From Pseudoneobacillus sp042683745 (lineage in GTDB: Bacteria; Bacillota; Bacilli; Bacillales; Cytobacillaceae): a DNA stretch of 64,000 bases. The notes beneath the pieces were generated by a model. That model ran no database searches. It saw only the letters and a list, made by a program, of their open reading frames with translations, and had not been told where the DNA came from. This document shows, in pieces, positions 43,763 through 51,524 of the stretch (the first letter of the stretch is position 1; every line of letters starts with the position of its first letter). Position numbers and translations under genes: made by a program. The stretch spans positions 62,001-126,000 of the forward strand of contig NZ_JBHUJX010000007.1 in the NCBI RefSeq assembly GCF_042683745.1. The letters are read 5' to 3'.

Positions 43763-44476
43763 CTATCCTCTGGCAATGGTAAGGGAGTAAATCGATTCGG
43801 CACCTGCTTTTTCCAGTACTTTGGCAGCATGTCTTAACGTTGACCCTGTTGTATAAATATCATCTACTAGGAGGATTTTCCCTTTTACTTGTTCGGTGGT
43901 ATGGAACACTCGGGGAAGATGAATTCGCTCCGAGCGAGATTTTTTCGATTGCTTTTCTGAGTGGATTCTTGTTAATAGATTAGCAGATTTGAAGCCTGAT
44001 TCTATGATTAGGGCTTCTGCTTGATTGAAGCCTCTTTCTTGGAGGCGTTCTTCGCTTAGAGGAATGGGGATGATGAAGTCTGGCTTGATGTTTTTTATTT
44101 TATTTTGTATTTCTTCAACGAATATTTTTGCGAGGACATAATCTCCGCGATATTTGTATTTCGCGATGATTTCTTTGAGGAAATCATTGTACTGGTAGAT
44201 AGAGTGGTTTTGTGTGAGAACCCCTTTATAGTCTGAGTCATCCTCCCAGCGGGTGCAGTCATTACATAGATTTCCGTTCCGATATTGTGGGTCTAATGAT
44301 TCGAAGGAACGACCACAAATCTGACAAGTCTCTCCTTCCATTCTTTGCAGCTTACTTTTGCACATTTGGCACATGGATTCCTCCTTTTCGGGAAAAAACA
44401 AATCCACCCACCCAAACGAAGAATCCATCACCTCCTGACAGACTAAACATCGTTCATGCTGAAATAAATCCAACAT
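43763..44476 (-). CDS. comFC: competence protein ComFC (phosphoribosyltransferase-like)
   Basis: A 237-residue cytoplasmic protein needed for late steps of DNA uptake. N-terminal cysteine pairs (CLVC, CQMCKSK, CQICGRS, CNDC; about 10-77) form zinc ribbons. The C-terminal PRTase domain has the PRPP loop ILLVDDIYTTGST (about 201-213). Together with ComFA it binds single-stranded DNA import machinery in Bacillus. comFB, which lies between comFA and comFC in B. subtilis, is absent; a palindromic repeat occupies the 104-bp gap. Confidence 0.93.
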   Translation of the reverse strand: MLDLFQHERCLVCQEVMDSSFGWVDLFFPEKEESMCQMCKSKLQRMEGETCQICGRSFESLDPQYRNGNLCNDCTRWEDDSDYKGVLTQNHSIYQYNDFLKEIIAKYKYRGDYVLAKIFVEEIQNKIKNIKPDFIIPIPLSEERLQERGFNQAEALIIESGFKSANLLTRIHSEKQSKKSRSERIHLPRVFHTTEQVKGKILLVDDIYTTGSTLRHAAKVLEKAGAESIYSLTIARG

Positions 44477-44503
44477 CTTACTTCCTCTCCCTTCCTCCTT
44501 AGT

Positions 44504-44560
44504 GCACTGGGGGTCAGTCCCTTTGGCGCTTTAAAGCGCCGGGGGACTGACCCCCAGTGC
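44504..44560. repeat. 57-bp hyper-palindrome between comFA and comFC
   Basis: Perfect 18-bp arms GCACTGGGGGTCAGTCCC (44504-44521) and its complement (44543-44560). They enclose a second perfect 16-bp palindrome GGCGCTTTAAAGCGCC (44525-44540). There is no T-run on either side, so it is not a simple terminator. From memory, elements with the GGGGGTCAGTCCC core are dispersed in several Bacillus genomes. Confidence 0.85.
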
Positions 44561-44580
44561 GTTAATGCGGTAAAGTGATA

Positions 44581-45993
44581 CTAATCCAGAAGTCCTTTTT
44601 GGAGGGCTTCTTTGTTCATTTGCTTGATTTGTTTGTGGGCTTTAATCATGGCTTCGGTTTTGCCGTAGTGGAAGAAGGTAATGTCTCCATCTGGATATTG
44701 GGCGCTACGACCTACTCTTCCTGCGATTTGGACGAGGGCACTTTCAGTGAAGATGCTTTCTTCTGCCCCTACGACTGCGACATCGATGTTTGGGAAGGTG
44801 ACACCTCGTTCAAGGATGGTGGTTGTTAGAAGAATCGGTGTTTTCTTGTCGCGCATTGCCTGGACTTTTTCTTTACGAAGTGAATCTTCAGCATGAACTG
44901 CTTCGATACGAGAGTCTAGCGCTTGGAAGATTGGCAAGACTTTTTCCATCAATCGGATGTTTGGGAAGAAGAGAAGTGCCTGTTTTCGTTGCTGCAAGCG
45001 TGCTATTGTCCACTGGAGTACATTTGGAGGTAGGCTGTTTTTTAACAGCTTCTTTTTCCAATTGCCGCACCAAACGAATTTCGGTATCGGGAGTGAGTGG
45101 CGGTGAAATCTGGCGGGGATGGTGACGTAGTTTCGTTTTCCTAATCGACATTCCCGTTGCCATTTTTCACTTGGTGTTGCTGTGAGAAAGATGAGTGAGG
45201 ATGGTTGTTTCCTTGCTTTTTGGACGGCTTGTTGTAACGATTCATCAGCTGTATAAGGAAAGGCATCCACTTCGTCAACAATCATCATATCGAACGCTTG
45301 ATAAAATCGGAGCAATTGATGGGTAGTAGCAATGGTTAGCGGGGCAAATACGTGGCGATCCTCACTCCCTCCGTACAGTGATGCAACAGCGATGTTTGGG
45401 AATACTTTTCGAAGCCTTGGTGTGAGTTCGAGGACGACGTCGGTTCTTGGTGTGGCAAGGCAGACTCGTTTTCCTAGCTGGAGTGCTTTTTCGATTCCAG
45501 CAAACAGAACTTCCGTTTTTCCTGCGCCGCAGACTGCCCAAACCAAACAGTCTTGATTGACTTTTATCGCTTCGACGACTCGATTCGATGCGACTGTTTG
45601 GCCAACGGATAATGAACCAACCCAGTCAAGTGGTTTATCTATTGAGGTTATCTCTGCGGGTGGGCCACTCCAATGGAGCAATGACGAACAGGAGCTAACT
45701 CGCCCCATCATTATGCATTTCCGGCAATATTGACATGGTTTACAGCATCTTGCGCATGGAAAGATAGCGATCAAACTGGGGTCGTGATTGCCGCAGCGGT
45801 TGCATATTGATTTTTTGTTCACTTGAGTTATCCCCTGTTGACTATGCACTAAGCCATGAACGATATGGGACTGAATTTCTTCCTTTGGAAATGGAATTTC
45901 ATTTAAAAGGAGCTGTCTTCCAGTTAAGAAGAGTTGAAGTTGAGGGTTGAAATCGAAGTTTGTATGCGGGATAAATTCATCTGAATTTTGCAA
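44581..45993 (-). CDS. comFA: competence DNA translocase ComFA
   Basis: DEAD-box superfamily 2 ATPase pulling single-stranded DNA across the membrane during transformation. Cys-rich zinc finger (CNRCG, then CARCCKPCQYCRKC; about 76-104), Walker A VCGAGKTEVL (about 165), DEVD box (MIVDEVDAF) and helicase motif VI QIAGRVGRS. No good ATG: the frame is open to a TTG at 46026 that lies in the T-run of the degV terminator. A TTG at 45993, 5 bp after AGGTG, is the more credible start, though not certain. In B. subtilis the operon is ComK-dependent; no clear K-box is visible here. Confidence 0.9.
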   Translation of the reverse strand: MQNSDEFIPHTNFDFNPQLQLFLTGRQLLLNEIPFPKEEIQSHIVHGLVHSQQGITQVNKKSICNRCGNHDPSLIAIFPCARCCKPCQYCRKCIMMGRVSSCSSLLHWSGPPAEITSIDKPLDWVGSLSVGQTVASNRVVEAIKVNQDCLVWAVCGAGKTEVLFAGIEKALQLGKRVCLATPRTDVVLELTPRLRKVFPNIAVASLYGGSEDRHVFAPLTIATTHQLLRFYQAFDMMIVDEVDAFPYTADESLQQAVQKARKQPSSLIFLTATPSEKWQRECRLGKRNYVTIPARFHRHSLPIPKFVWCGNWKKKLLKNSLPPNVLQWTIARLQQRKQALLFFPNIRLMEKVLPIFQALDSRIEAVHAEDSLRKEKVQAMRDKKTPILLTTTILERGVTFPNIDVAVVGAEESIFTESALVQIAGRVGRSAQYPDGDITFFHYGKTEAMIKAHKQIKQMNKEALQKGLLD

Positions 45994-46023
45994 ATGAACA
46001 CCTACTTTCTTTTTTAATGGAGG

Positions 46024-46062
46024 CAAAAAAACGCCACTCCAAATAAATATCCGGAATGGCGT
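46024..46062 (-). terminator. terminator of degV
   Basis: Minus strand ACGCCATTCC pairs with GGAGTGGCGT (46031-46062, one G-T pair), followed by TTTTTTTG. It separates degV from comFA. Confidence 0.85.
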
Positions 46063-46092
46063 CAGTCTAAGAAGTAGTTCTTTCCTTATAAG

Positions 46093-46932
46093 TTATTTCT
46101 TCACCCAACCAAGTCCCATTGAGCCTTCGCCTAGATGGGTACCAATCACTGGTCCAAAATAACTAATCATAAATTCGACGTTTGGAAACTGAGCTTCGAG
46201 ATCGCTTTTCCACTCGAGTGCTTCCTCCTCACGATTCGCATGAATGATAACGGCGCGATACGCACCACCGCCCATCACAGCGGCACCTAGCAAATCGACA
46301 ATCCGTTTCATTGCTTTTTTACGAGTACGAATTTTTTCAAATGGCATGATTTTTTTATCAACAAAATGTAACAGAGGTTTAACTTGTAGTAAACTTCCGA
46401 TAATCGCTTGAGCACTTGAGAGTCGGCCCCCGCGCTGTAAATGAGCGAGGTCGTCTACCATGAAATAAGCTTGAATCGATTTCTTCATTTCCCGGAGGCG
46501 ATTCATAATCTCGTCTGCTGATCTTCCTTGTTTCGCCCATTCGGCCGCTTCAAGTGCATAAAACCCTTGAACCATGCAGCTTATTTCCGAATCAAACGGG
46601 TATACCTTTATGCCTTCCACCATTTCCCCAGCAGCGACTGCTCCTTGGAACGTACCACTGATTCCACTTGAAAGGTGAATGCTAATGACCGCATCATAGT
46701 CCTGCGCTAATTTTTCAAAAAGCTCAACAAACTGACCAACTGGAGGCTGCGAGGTTGTCGGCAGCTCCTTCGTCTTAACTTCCTCATAAAATTCAGCTGC
46801 ACTGATTTCTACTTCTTCTTGATAGGTCTCATTTCCAAAGATGACGCTAAGCGGGATCATATGGATATGAAGCTGCTCGCGCAATTCCTTTGGGATGTAA
46901 GCTGTACTATCCGTGACAACTGCTACTTTCAT
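46093..46932 (-). CDS. degV: DegV family fatty-acid-binding protein
   Basis: A protein of about 279 residues that binds a fatty acid and in Gram-positives presents it to the FakA kinase. Motifs: MKVAVVTDSTAYI at the start, PTTSQPPVGQF (about 62), SIHLSSGISGTFQGA (about 88) and GRLSSAQAIIG. The frame is open to a GTG at 46953, but ATG 46932 behind AAGGATGG gives the family-typical N-terminus. Same position as B. subtilis degV (yviA) between degU and comFA. Several paralogues are usual. Confidence 0.9.
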   Translation of the reverse strand: MKVAVVTDSTAYIPKELREQLHIHMIPLSVIFGNETYQEEVEISAAEFYEEVKTKELPTTSQPPVGQFVELFEKLAQDYDAVISIHLSSGISGTFQGAVAAGEMVEGIKVYPFDSEISCMVQGFYALEAAEWAKQGRSADEIMNRLREMKKSIQAYFMVDDLAHLQRGGRLSSAQAIIGSLLQVKPLLHFVDKKIMPFEKIRTRKKAMKRIVDLLGAAVMGGGAYRAVIIHANREEEALEWKSDLEAQFPNVEFMISYFGPVIGTHLGEGSMGLGWVKK

Positions 46933-47092
46933 AAAAGAGTTACCATCCTTCACATTTTCTCTGTCCTTCTATTTTAAACGATTGGAAAAGAAATTGCACG
47001 GATTTGGATAATCGTACCATACCATACCCTTTTAATAGAAAAATCCAGCATTTTAGGATATATTTTATTAAGAAAAATTTGGAGGGAAAGAG

Positions 47093-47641
47093 ATGAAAAA
47101 GCTCAATATAATCGTTTTATTCTTACTCATAGCTATATTGATGTTGGGATGTAATGCTAAAAAGGAGGAATCACCTTCACCTATCCCTGAAAAAACAGCT
47201 CCTAAAGAAGAACTTCCAAAGTTCCAAAATACGGGTACCTTTAATGATGTCCTTACTTTTCGTTATCCTAACGGGTTTAATTGGGACAAAGATAACTCAC
47301 TATTATTAAGTGAAAATGAGGAAAACCCATTATTTAAAGTTTGGTTTATCGAAACGGAAAGTGAAGCAAATAATTTAAGTGAAATTCAGACGGAGTTCCA
47401 TACGATGATGGAGGAGGAAGGGGATTCAGAACTGATCGAGGAAAAGTTTACTGAAATCAATGGAAAAGAATTTTACTACGCAAAAGAATTCTCAACCTTT
47501 GAAACTAGAAGTTACATTATCGGTTTATTTACGATTCACAATGGGAAACAGTATATCATGTTTGGCTACGTAAAAGATACGGAAAAATACGAAGAGGGAT
47601 TAAAATTGTTAGAAGATATTTATCAAACAGTACAATTTTAA
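47093..47641 (+). CDS. hypothetical lipoprotein
   Basis: A 182-residue secreted lipoprotein. N-terminal MKKLN, a hydrophobic stretch and the lipobox LMLGC with lipidated Cys20, then a Ser/Pro/Glu-rich linker (to about 48). A globular domain (about 50-182) with LTFRYPNGFNWDKD and IGLFTIHNGKQYIMFGY resembles small PsbP-like or stress lipoproteins, without a firm family assignment. Plus strand, GGAGGG ribosome site, divergent from degV. Function unknown. Confidence 0.85.
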   Translation: MKKLNIIVLFLLIAILMLGCNAKKEESPSPIPEKTAPKEELPKFQNTGTFNDVLTFRYPNGFNWDKDNSLLLSENEENPLFKVWFIETESEANNLSEIQTEFHTMMEEEGDSELIEEKFTEINGKEFYYAKEFSTFETRSYIIGLFTIHNGKQYIMFGYVKDTEKYEEGLKLLEDIYQTVQF

Positions 47642-47683
47642 TCATTGGACAGTGCTCCAAGTAGCATCGTCTCTTCTTTGCAT

Positions 47684-47717
47684 GAAAAAGAAGCCTATTA
47701 CCTCAGGCTTCTTTTTC
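47684..47717. terminator. bidirectional terminator
   Basis: Arms GAAAAAGAAGCCT (47684-47696) and AGGCTTCTTTTTC (47705-47717), perfect 13 bp, T-rich on both exits. It serves the plus-strand lipoprotein and the minus-strand small gene, whose stop codon it overlaps. Confidence 0.85.
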
Positions 47718-47846
47718 AATGACACGAATTAATTTTTCTTTCATTTCACTTAATAGACCTGCCACCGAAATATCTCTACACGTTGTCCCCTTTTGATAGG
47801 CTTCTGTAATTATTTTCAAAAAGAGTTCTTGCTGTTCGTTAGACAT
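47703..47846 (-). CDS. small hypothetical protein (47 aa)
   Basis: From ATG 47846 the product begins MSNEQQELFLKIITEAYQKG and ends LIRVIEKEA; a compact helical, acidic cytoplasmic protein. GGAAGG lies about 9 bp upstream of the ATG. The longer frame up to 48095 is an artefact of an interspersed repeat upstream. Not recognised; convergent with the lipoprotein gene and sharing its terminator. Confidence 0.6.
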   Translation of the reverse strand: MSNEQQELFLKIITEAYQKGTTCRDISVAGLLSEMKEKLIRVIEKEA

Positions 47847-47871
47847 TGGCAAAATCCTTCCATATAACAAA

Positions 47872-48088
47872 ATGCGTAAGCGCGCTTGTAAGCCCCGATA
47901 AAGAAGACTGGCGATTGGCGAGAGTAGCGAAGCCAGAGGCCTAGTCACACTTATGCAAACCGTTCTTTGGTTTGCCAAGCAAATGCTTCGCGGGCCCGGA
48001 AAGTCGTTCTTTGACTTTTTGGGCCCGCGAACATTTGACCTCGAGGGGCTAGGCGCTGGAGCTGGATTCCGAAAAACCACTTCAGAGT
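47872..48088. repeat. interspersed repeat, short copy (217 bp)
   Basis: Shares long identical stretches with 60771-61046 in the same orientation, for example AAAGAAGACTGG, TTTGCCAAGCAAATGCTTC and GGCCCGCGAACATTTGACC. Near its ends AAGCGC and GGCGCT are complementary, and GGGCCCGGAAAG...TTTGGGCCC forms an internal hairpin. Non-coding, much richer in GC than its flanks. Confidence 0.85.
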
Positions 48089-48262
48089 TATCCACGACTT
48101 ATAAGTCTAAAATAAGCTAAGATAGTAGAAATATAGGGAAAAGCTCCAAAGTGTAATCGGAATTTATCGCATGAAATGCTTTCTTATGTGTTTTCTATTT
48201 TACCATCGTATTCCATTTTATCTTTTTTGTGATAACTTCTTGAAAAATAGATGCAAAATAAG

Positions 48263-48424
48263 TCTATTGGACTGCACAAAGGGGATTTTCGGATAGGTTC
48301 ACAGTTCTATTCGGACTCCTCGAGAGGGTCTATCGAACAATCGAAGTCTTCTATCGGGCTAGTTCACAGTTCTATCGGACATCCCGAAGGCGTCTATCGG
48401 ACAAGTTCACATTTCTATCGGACT
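48263..48424. repeat. 21-bp-period array of TCTATCGGAC motifs (8 copies)
   Basis: Copies or near-copies begin at 48263, 48285, 48306, 48329, 48350, 48371, 48393 and 48414, spaced 21-23 bp. The spacers often contain AGTTCACA. It lies in the 411-bp gap between the interspersed repeat and the degU terminator. An open frame across it is low-complexity and not a gene. The same motif, inverted, forms a second array at 55646-55738. Confidence 0.8.
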
Positions 48425-48448
48425 TTGTCACAATTTTGCACAAAAATA

Positions 48449-48478
48449 GGCCAAACCCCAACAAGTTGGAGCCTAGCC
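48449..48478 (-). terminator. terminator of degU
   Basis: Minus strand GGCTAGGCTCCAAC pairs with GTTGGGGTTTGGCC (four G-T pairs) around a 2-nt loop, followed by TATTTTTG, about 30 bp after the degU stop. Confidence 0.65.
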
Positions 48479-48506
48479 CACACACTACTAGTAACGATAC
48501 GATTCA

Positions 48507-49193
48507 CTATCTCACAACAACCCAACCATTCTTAATTGCTTCTACCACAGCTTGTGTGCGATCGTTCACGGTCATTTTTTGTAAAATATTGCTTACATGG
48601 TTTTTCACTGTTTTTTCACTGATAAATAAGGCTTCGCCGATGCCCCGGTTGCTTTTTCCATCGCAAAGCATTTGCAGTACTTCGCATTCGCGACGGGTTA
48701 ATAAATGCAGGGGACGACGAATTTCTGTTTGTTGGAATGCCACTACTTCTTCATTACTTTCGCCTACTGCTAAACGGCGGTACTCCTTCACCAAATTATG
48801 AGTGACTCTTGGATGTAAATAAGAGCCTCCGTCCGCAACAACTTTCACCGCTTCTACTAGCGCATCCGCATCCATTTCTTTTAACAGATAGCCAGTTGCT
48901 CCTGTTTTCAACGCGTGGGAAACATAGTTCTCATCATCATGGATGGATAAAATGATAACCTTTGATTCAGGAAATTTCTCAATTAATTCACGTGTCGCCT
49001 CAATCCCATTTAACTTCGGCATATTGATATCCATAAGAATGACATCTGGATGATGCTTCTCCACTAAAGCAAGTGCTTCACTCCCGTCATCGCCTTCAGC
49101 AACCACTTCGAAACTAGGTTCGAAATCCAAAATACGTTTAACCCCTTCACGAAACAATTGATGATCATCTATAATTACAATCCTTGTTGTCAT
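48507..49193 (-). CDS. degU: response regulator DegU
   Basis: Two-component response regulator controlling exoenzymes, competence, motility and biofilm in Bacillus. 228 residues: receiver domain (about 4-120) with acidic pocket DD at 9-10, phospho-acceptor Asp55 in ILMDINMPK and Lys in LLKEMDAD. A LuxR/NarL HTH (about 160-225) has LTRRECEVLQMLCDGKSN and EKTVKNHVSNILQKM. GGGAGG ribosome site before the ATG. Follows degS by 45 bp as in B. subtilis. Confidence 0.96.
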   Translation of the reverse strand: MTTRIVIIDDHQLFREGVKRILDFEPSFEVVAEGDDGSEALALVEKHHPDVILMDINMPKLNGIEATRELIEKFPESKVIILSIHDDENYVSHALKTGATGYLLKEMDADALVEAVKVVADGGSYLHPRVTHNLVKEYRRLAVGESNEEVVAFQQTEIRRPLHLLTRRECEVLQMLCDGKSNRGIGEALFISEKTVKNHVSNILQKMTVNDRTQAVVEAIKNGWVVVR

Positions 49194-49238
49194 CGATTTC
49201 GCCTCCCTTTAGCTTCATTTTTTCGTAAAACAAACGAT

Positions 49239-50384
49239 TTATGACTCTACTAACGGAATCTGAATCAACACTATAGTCCCAGCGCCCACTTTCGAGTTAA
49301 TTGATATTTCCCCATTTAACAGATCCACTCGCTCATTCATTCCTAAAATGCCAAACGATTCAAATTTTACTTGATCTAAATTAAATCCTTTGCCATCGTC
49401 CTTTACCATTACCGTGATTCGATCGTGTCCAAGCTCTACCTTCACTTGAATCTCTCTTGCCTCACCATGCTTCAATGCATTTTGGACTGATTCTTGAATT
49501 AAGCGAAAAATGGACACCTCATACTTTGTCGCTAAGCGACGATCCTGCCCTACGCTAATAAACGAAATTTTTGAACTTTTATGATATTCTTCGGTCGTTT
49601 GTAAGTATTTTTTGAGGGTCGGTATGAGACCTAAGTCATCTAAAGCCATCGGACGTAGGTCATAAATAATCCGCCGTACCTCATAAAGAGCATTACGCAC
49701 CATTTTCTTAAAGCTTTTAATCTCATCCCATGCCTGTTCGGCCCCTCGTTCACGGTACACTCTTTCGATTAGATCCGAACGCATCATCACATTTGCCAGC
49801 ATTTGCGCTGGCCCGTCATGAATCTCACGGGATAATCTTTTCCGCTCTTCTTCCTGAGCCTCAATGATTTTCAAGCCAAAATCTTGCTTTATTTGCGCAT
49901 CCTCAAGGGCTTGTCCCATTTCTTTCAGATCACTAGTTAAATACGACATGACGACTGAAACCTGCGATATTAAAAGATCCGCTCGATCGATCGTTTCTTG
50001 TATCCCAATCAATCTTCTTTCCAAATCATCACGCCGATTGCGCAATAATTTTTCTTGTTGGCGACTCAATGACAGGTCCATTTGCAGCTTATGCGCCTTC
50101 TCATATGCCTCTCGGACCTCTTCTTCACTATAACGTCCGAAATTACGACTAACATCAGATAATCGATTGCGAGCCTGACGTGCTTGCTCCTCCAATTGAT
50201 CACCATCATCTATCGCCTTTATCACCGCGATCTTTACTTCTTTTAATTCATCCGAAATGCTTTCGAAATCTTTTCGGCATTGCTCACCAATTTGGAAAAT
50301 TTCATCTTTACTATTTCCAACAGTATCAATCATATTATTTAATATTGTATCAAGCAGCTTCGAATCGAATTTTTTTTTCGCCAT
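49239..50384 (-). CDS. degS: sensor histidine kinase DegS
   Basis: Cytoplasmic sensor kinase for DegU, 381 residues with no membrane segment. The N-terminal half (about 10-175) is coiled coil, as in the DegS sensor domain. The HisKA_3 box has His189 in RLSREIHDGPAQML. HATPase_c (about 280-378) shows RLIQESVQNALKHG, VKDDGKGFNLDQ and FGILGMNERVDLL. Divergent from yvyE, matching B. subtilis. Confidence 0.96.
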   Translation of the reverse strand: MAKKKFDSKLLDTILNNMIDTVGNSKDEIFQIGEQCRKDFESISDELKEVKIAVIKAIDDGDQLEEQARQARNRLSDVSRNFGRYSEEEVREAYEKAHKLQMDLSLSRQQEKLLRNRRDDLERRLIGIQETIDRADLLISQVSVVMSYLTSDLKEMGQALEDAQIKQDFGLKIIEAQEEERKRLSREIHDGPAQMLANVMMRSDLIERVYRERGAEQAWDEIKSFKKMVRNALYEVRRIIYDLRPMALDDLGLIPTLKKYLQTTEEYHKSSKISFISVGQDRRLATKYEVSIFRLIQESVQNALKHGEAREIQVKVELGHDRITVMVKDDGKGFNLDQVKFESFGILGMNERVDLLNGEISINSKVGAGTIVLIQIPLVES

Positions 50385-50616
50385 TAGATTACCCTCTTAG
50401 CCCTTCGACATTAAAAATATTTTATCGTGAAACCAATGAACTAGCATCATTTACAAATTAAAATATTTCTATATGATACAATTTCGATAGATAGTCACAG
50501 TTTACGTCCGTTGCCCATCTATCTTTTTTCCTATTTTTTTTGAAAAATAATCCAAGTAGCTTTTTTTGTTTTTCAGCAATGTTCAACCATTAGTATAGCA
50601 CGACGCAAAAAGGGCA

Positions 50617-50645
50617 TTACAAACATATGTTTATTCTTCTATAAT
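50617..50645 (+). promoter_or_regulatory. sigma-A promoter of yvyE
   Basis: TTACAA (50617-50622), 17 bp, TATAAT (50640-50645), about 37 bp upstream of yvyE. The remaining degS-yvyE intergenic region is AT-rich; a TATACT on the minus strand near 50593 could serve degS, but without a good -35. Confidence 0.6.
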
Positions 50646-50682
50646 AAAAGGTAATAATTACAGACTCGAAAGGAGAGATCTT

Positions 50683-51324
50683 ATGCTCTCTCATTATTAT
50701 ACAGTAAAACCTTATGGTGAAAATGAAATTAATATAGAAAGATCTCGTTTTATTGCTTACGTCAGCCGGGCTGAATCAGAGGAACAAGCACAAGAATTTA
50801 TTCAAACGATTAAGAAAAAGCATTGGGATGCCACACATAATTGTTCAGCTTATTTAATTGGCGAAAACAATCATATTCAAAAAGCAAATGATGACGGTGA
50901 ACCAAGTGGTACAGCTGGTGTCCCTATTTTAGAAGTATTGAAAAAAAAGAATTTGAAAGACACGGTTGTTGTCATAACCCGCTACTTTGGTGGAATAAAA
51001 TTAGGAGCAGGAGGACTTATTCGCGCCTATGGTAAAGCCACTTCTGAAGGAATAAAAGCAACAGGTGTCGTTAATCGCCAACTAATGAGAGTCATTCATA
51101 CACAGGTAGACTATACTTGGCTTGGAAAAATTGAAAATGAGTTGCGAAACTCCATCTACCAAATCAAAGAAATTCACTATCTTGAACAGGTTGAATTCGA
51201 AACGTATGTCAAAGAAGAAGAAACAGGGATTTTTACTGACTGGATGATAGAGTTAACAAATGGTCAGTCTCAAATCAAAAAAGGCGATACTACTTATTTA
51301 GAAGAGGCAGTAGCAGTAAATTAA
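50683..51324 (+). CDS. yvyE: YigZ/IMPACT family protein (YvyE)
   Basis: A 213-residue protein of the UPF0029 (YigZ/IMPACT) family, putatively linked to translation or RNA binding; function in Bacillus unknown. Characteristic motifs: IERSRFIAYVSRAESEEQA, KKHWDATHNCSAYLIG, DDGEPSGTAGVPIL (about 68-81) and VVITRYFGGIKLGAGGLIRA (about 95-114). A C-terminal DUF1949-like alpha-beta domain follows. AAAGGAGAG precedes the ATG. Same position as in B. subtilis, next to degS. Confidence 0.92.
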   Translation: MLSHYYTVKPYGENEINIERSRFIAYVSRAESEEQAQEFIQTIKKKHWDATHNCSAYLIGENNHIQKANDDGEPSGTAGVPILEVLKKKNLKDTVVVITRYFGGIKLGAGGLIRAYGKATSEGIKATGVVNRQLMRVIHTQVDYTWLGKIENELRNSIYQIKEIHYLEQVEFETYVKEEETGIFTDWMIELTNGQSQIKKGDTTYLEEAVAVN

Positions 51325-51423
51325 GGTAATTAAATCCTCTAAAAACGTAAAAGCACCTAATAATTTGAGTATATTAATTGGAACAATTTGCAAAATTGTG
51401 AACTTCGACAATTTCCTCCAAAA

Positions 51424-51468
51424 AATTTCATTTTACGAAAGTTGAAAAAAACGGTAAAATGAAATTTG
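51424..51468 (+). promoter_or_regulatory. inverted repeat with embedded promoter upstream of lytR
   Basis: Perfect 14-bp arms AAATTTCATTTTAC (51424-51437) and GTAAAATGAAATTT (51455-51468). The left arm holds a possible -35 (TTTACG) and the right arm a -10 (TAAAAT) 17 bp apart. It lies 57 bp before the lytR start. It is either a hairpin or an operator over the promoter. Confidence 0.45.
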
Positions 51469-51524
51469 GCGAATAAAGAATTTTATTTTGAATTTTATTT
51501 TGCTAATAAAGGAGAATAATAGAT

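Noticed and set aside
48263..48424. CRISPR array
   Set aside because: Motif is only about 10 bp, period 21-23 bp, with no unique 30-bp spacers and no cas genes.
48251..48535. 94-codon plus-strand frame
   Set aside because: It runs through the 21-bp array and gives a low-complexity peptide; it has no ribosome site and crosses the degU terminator.
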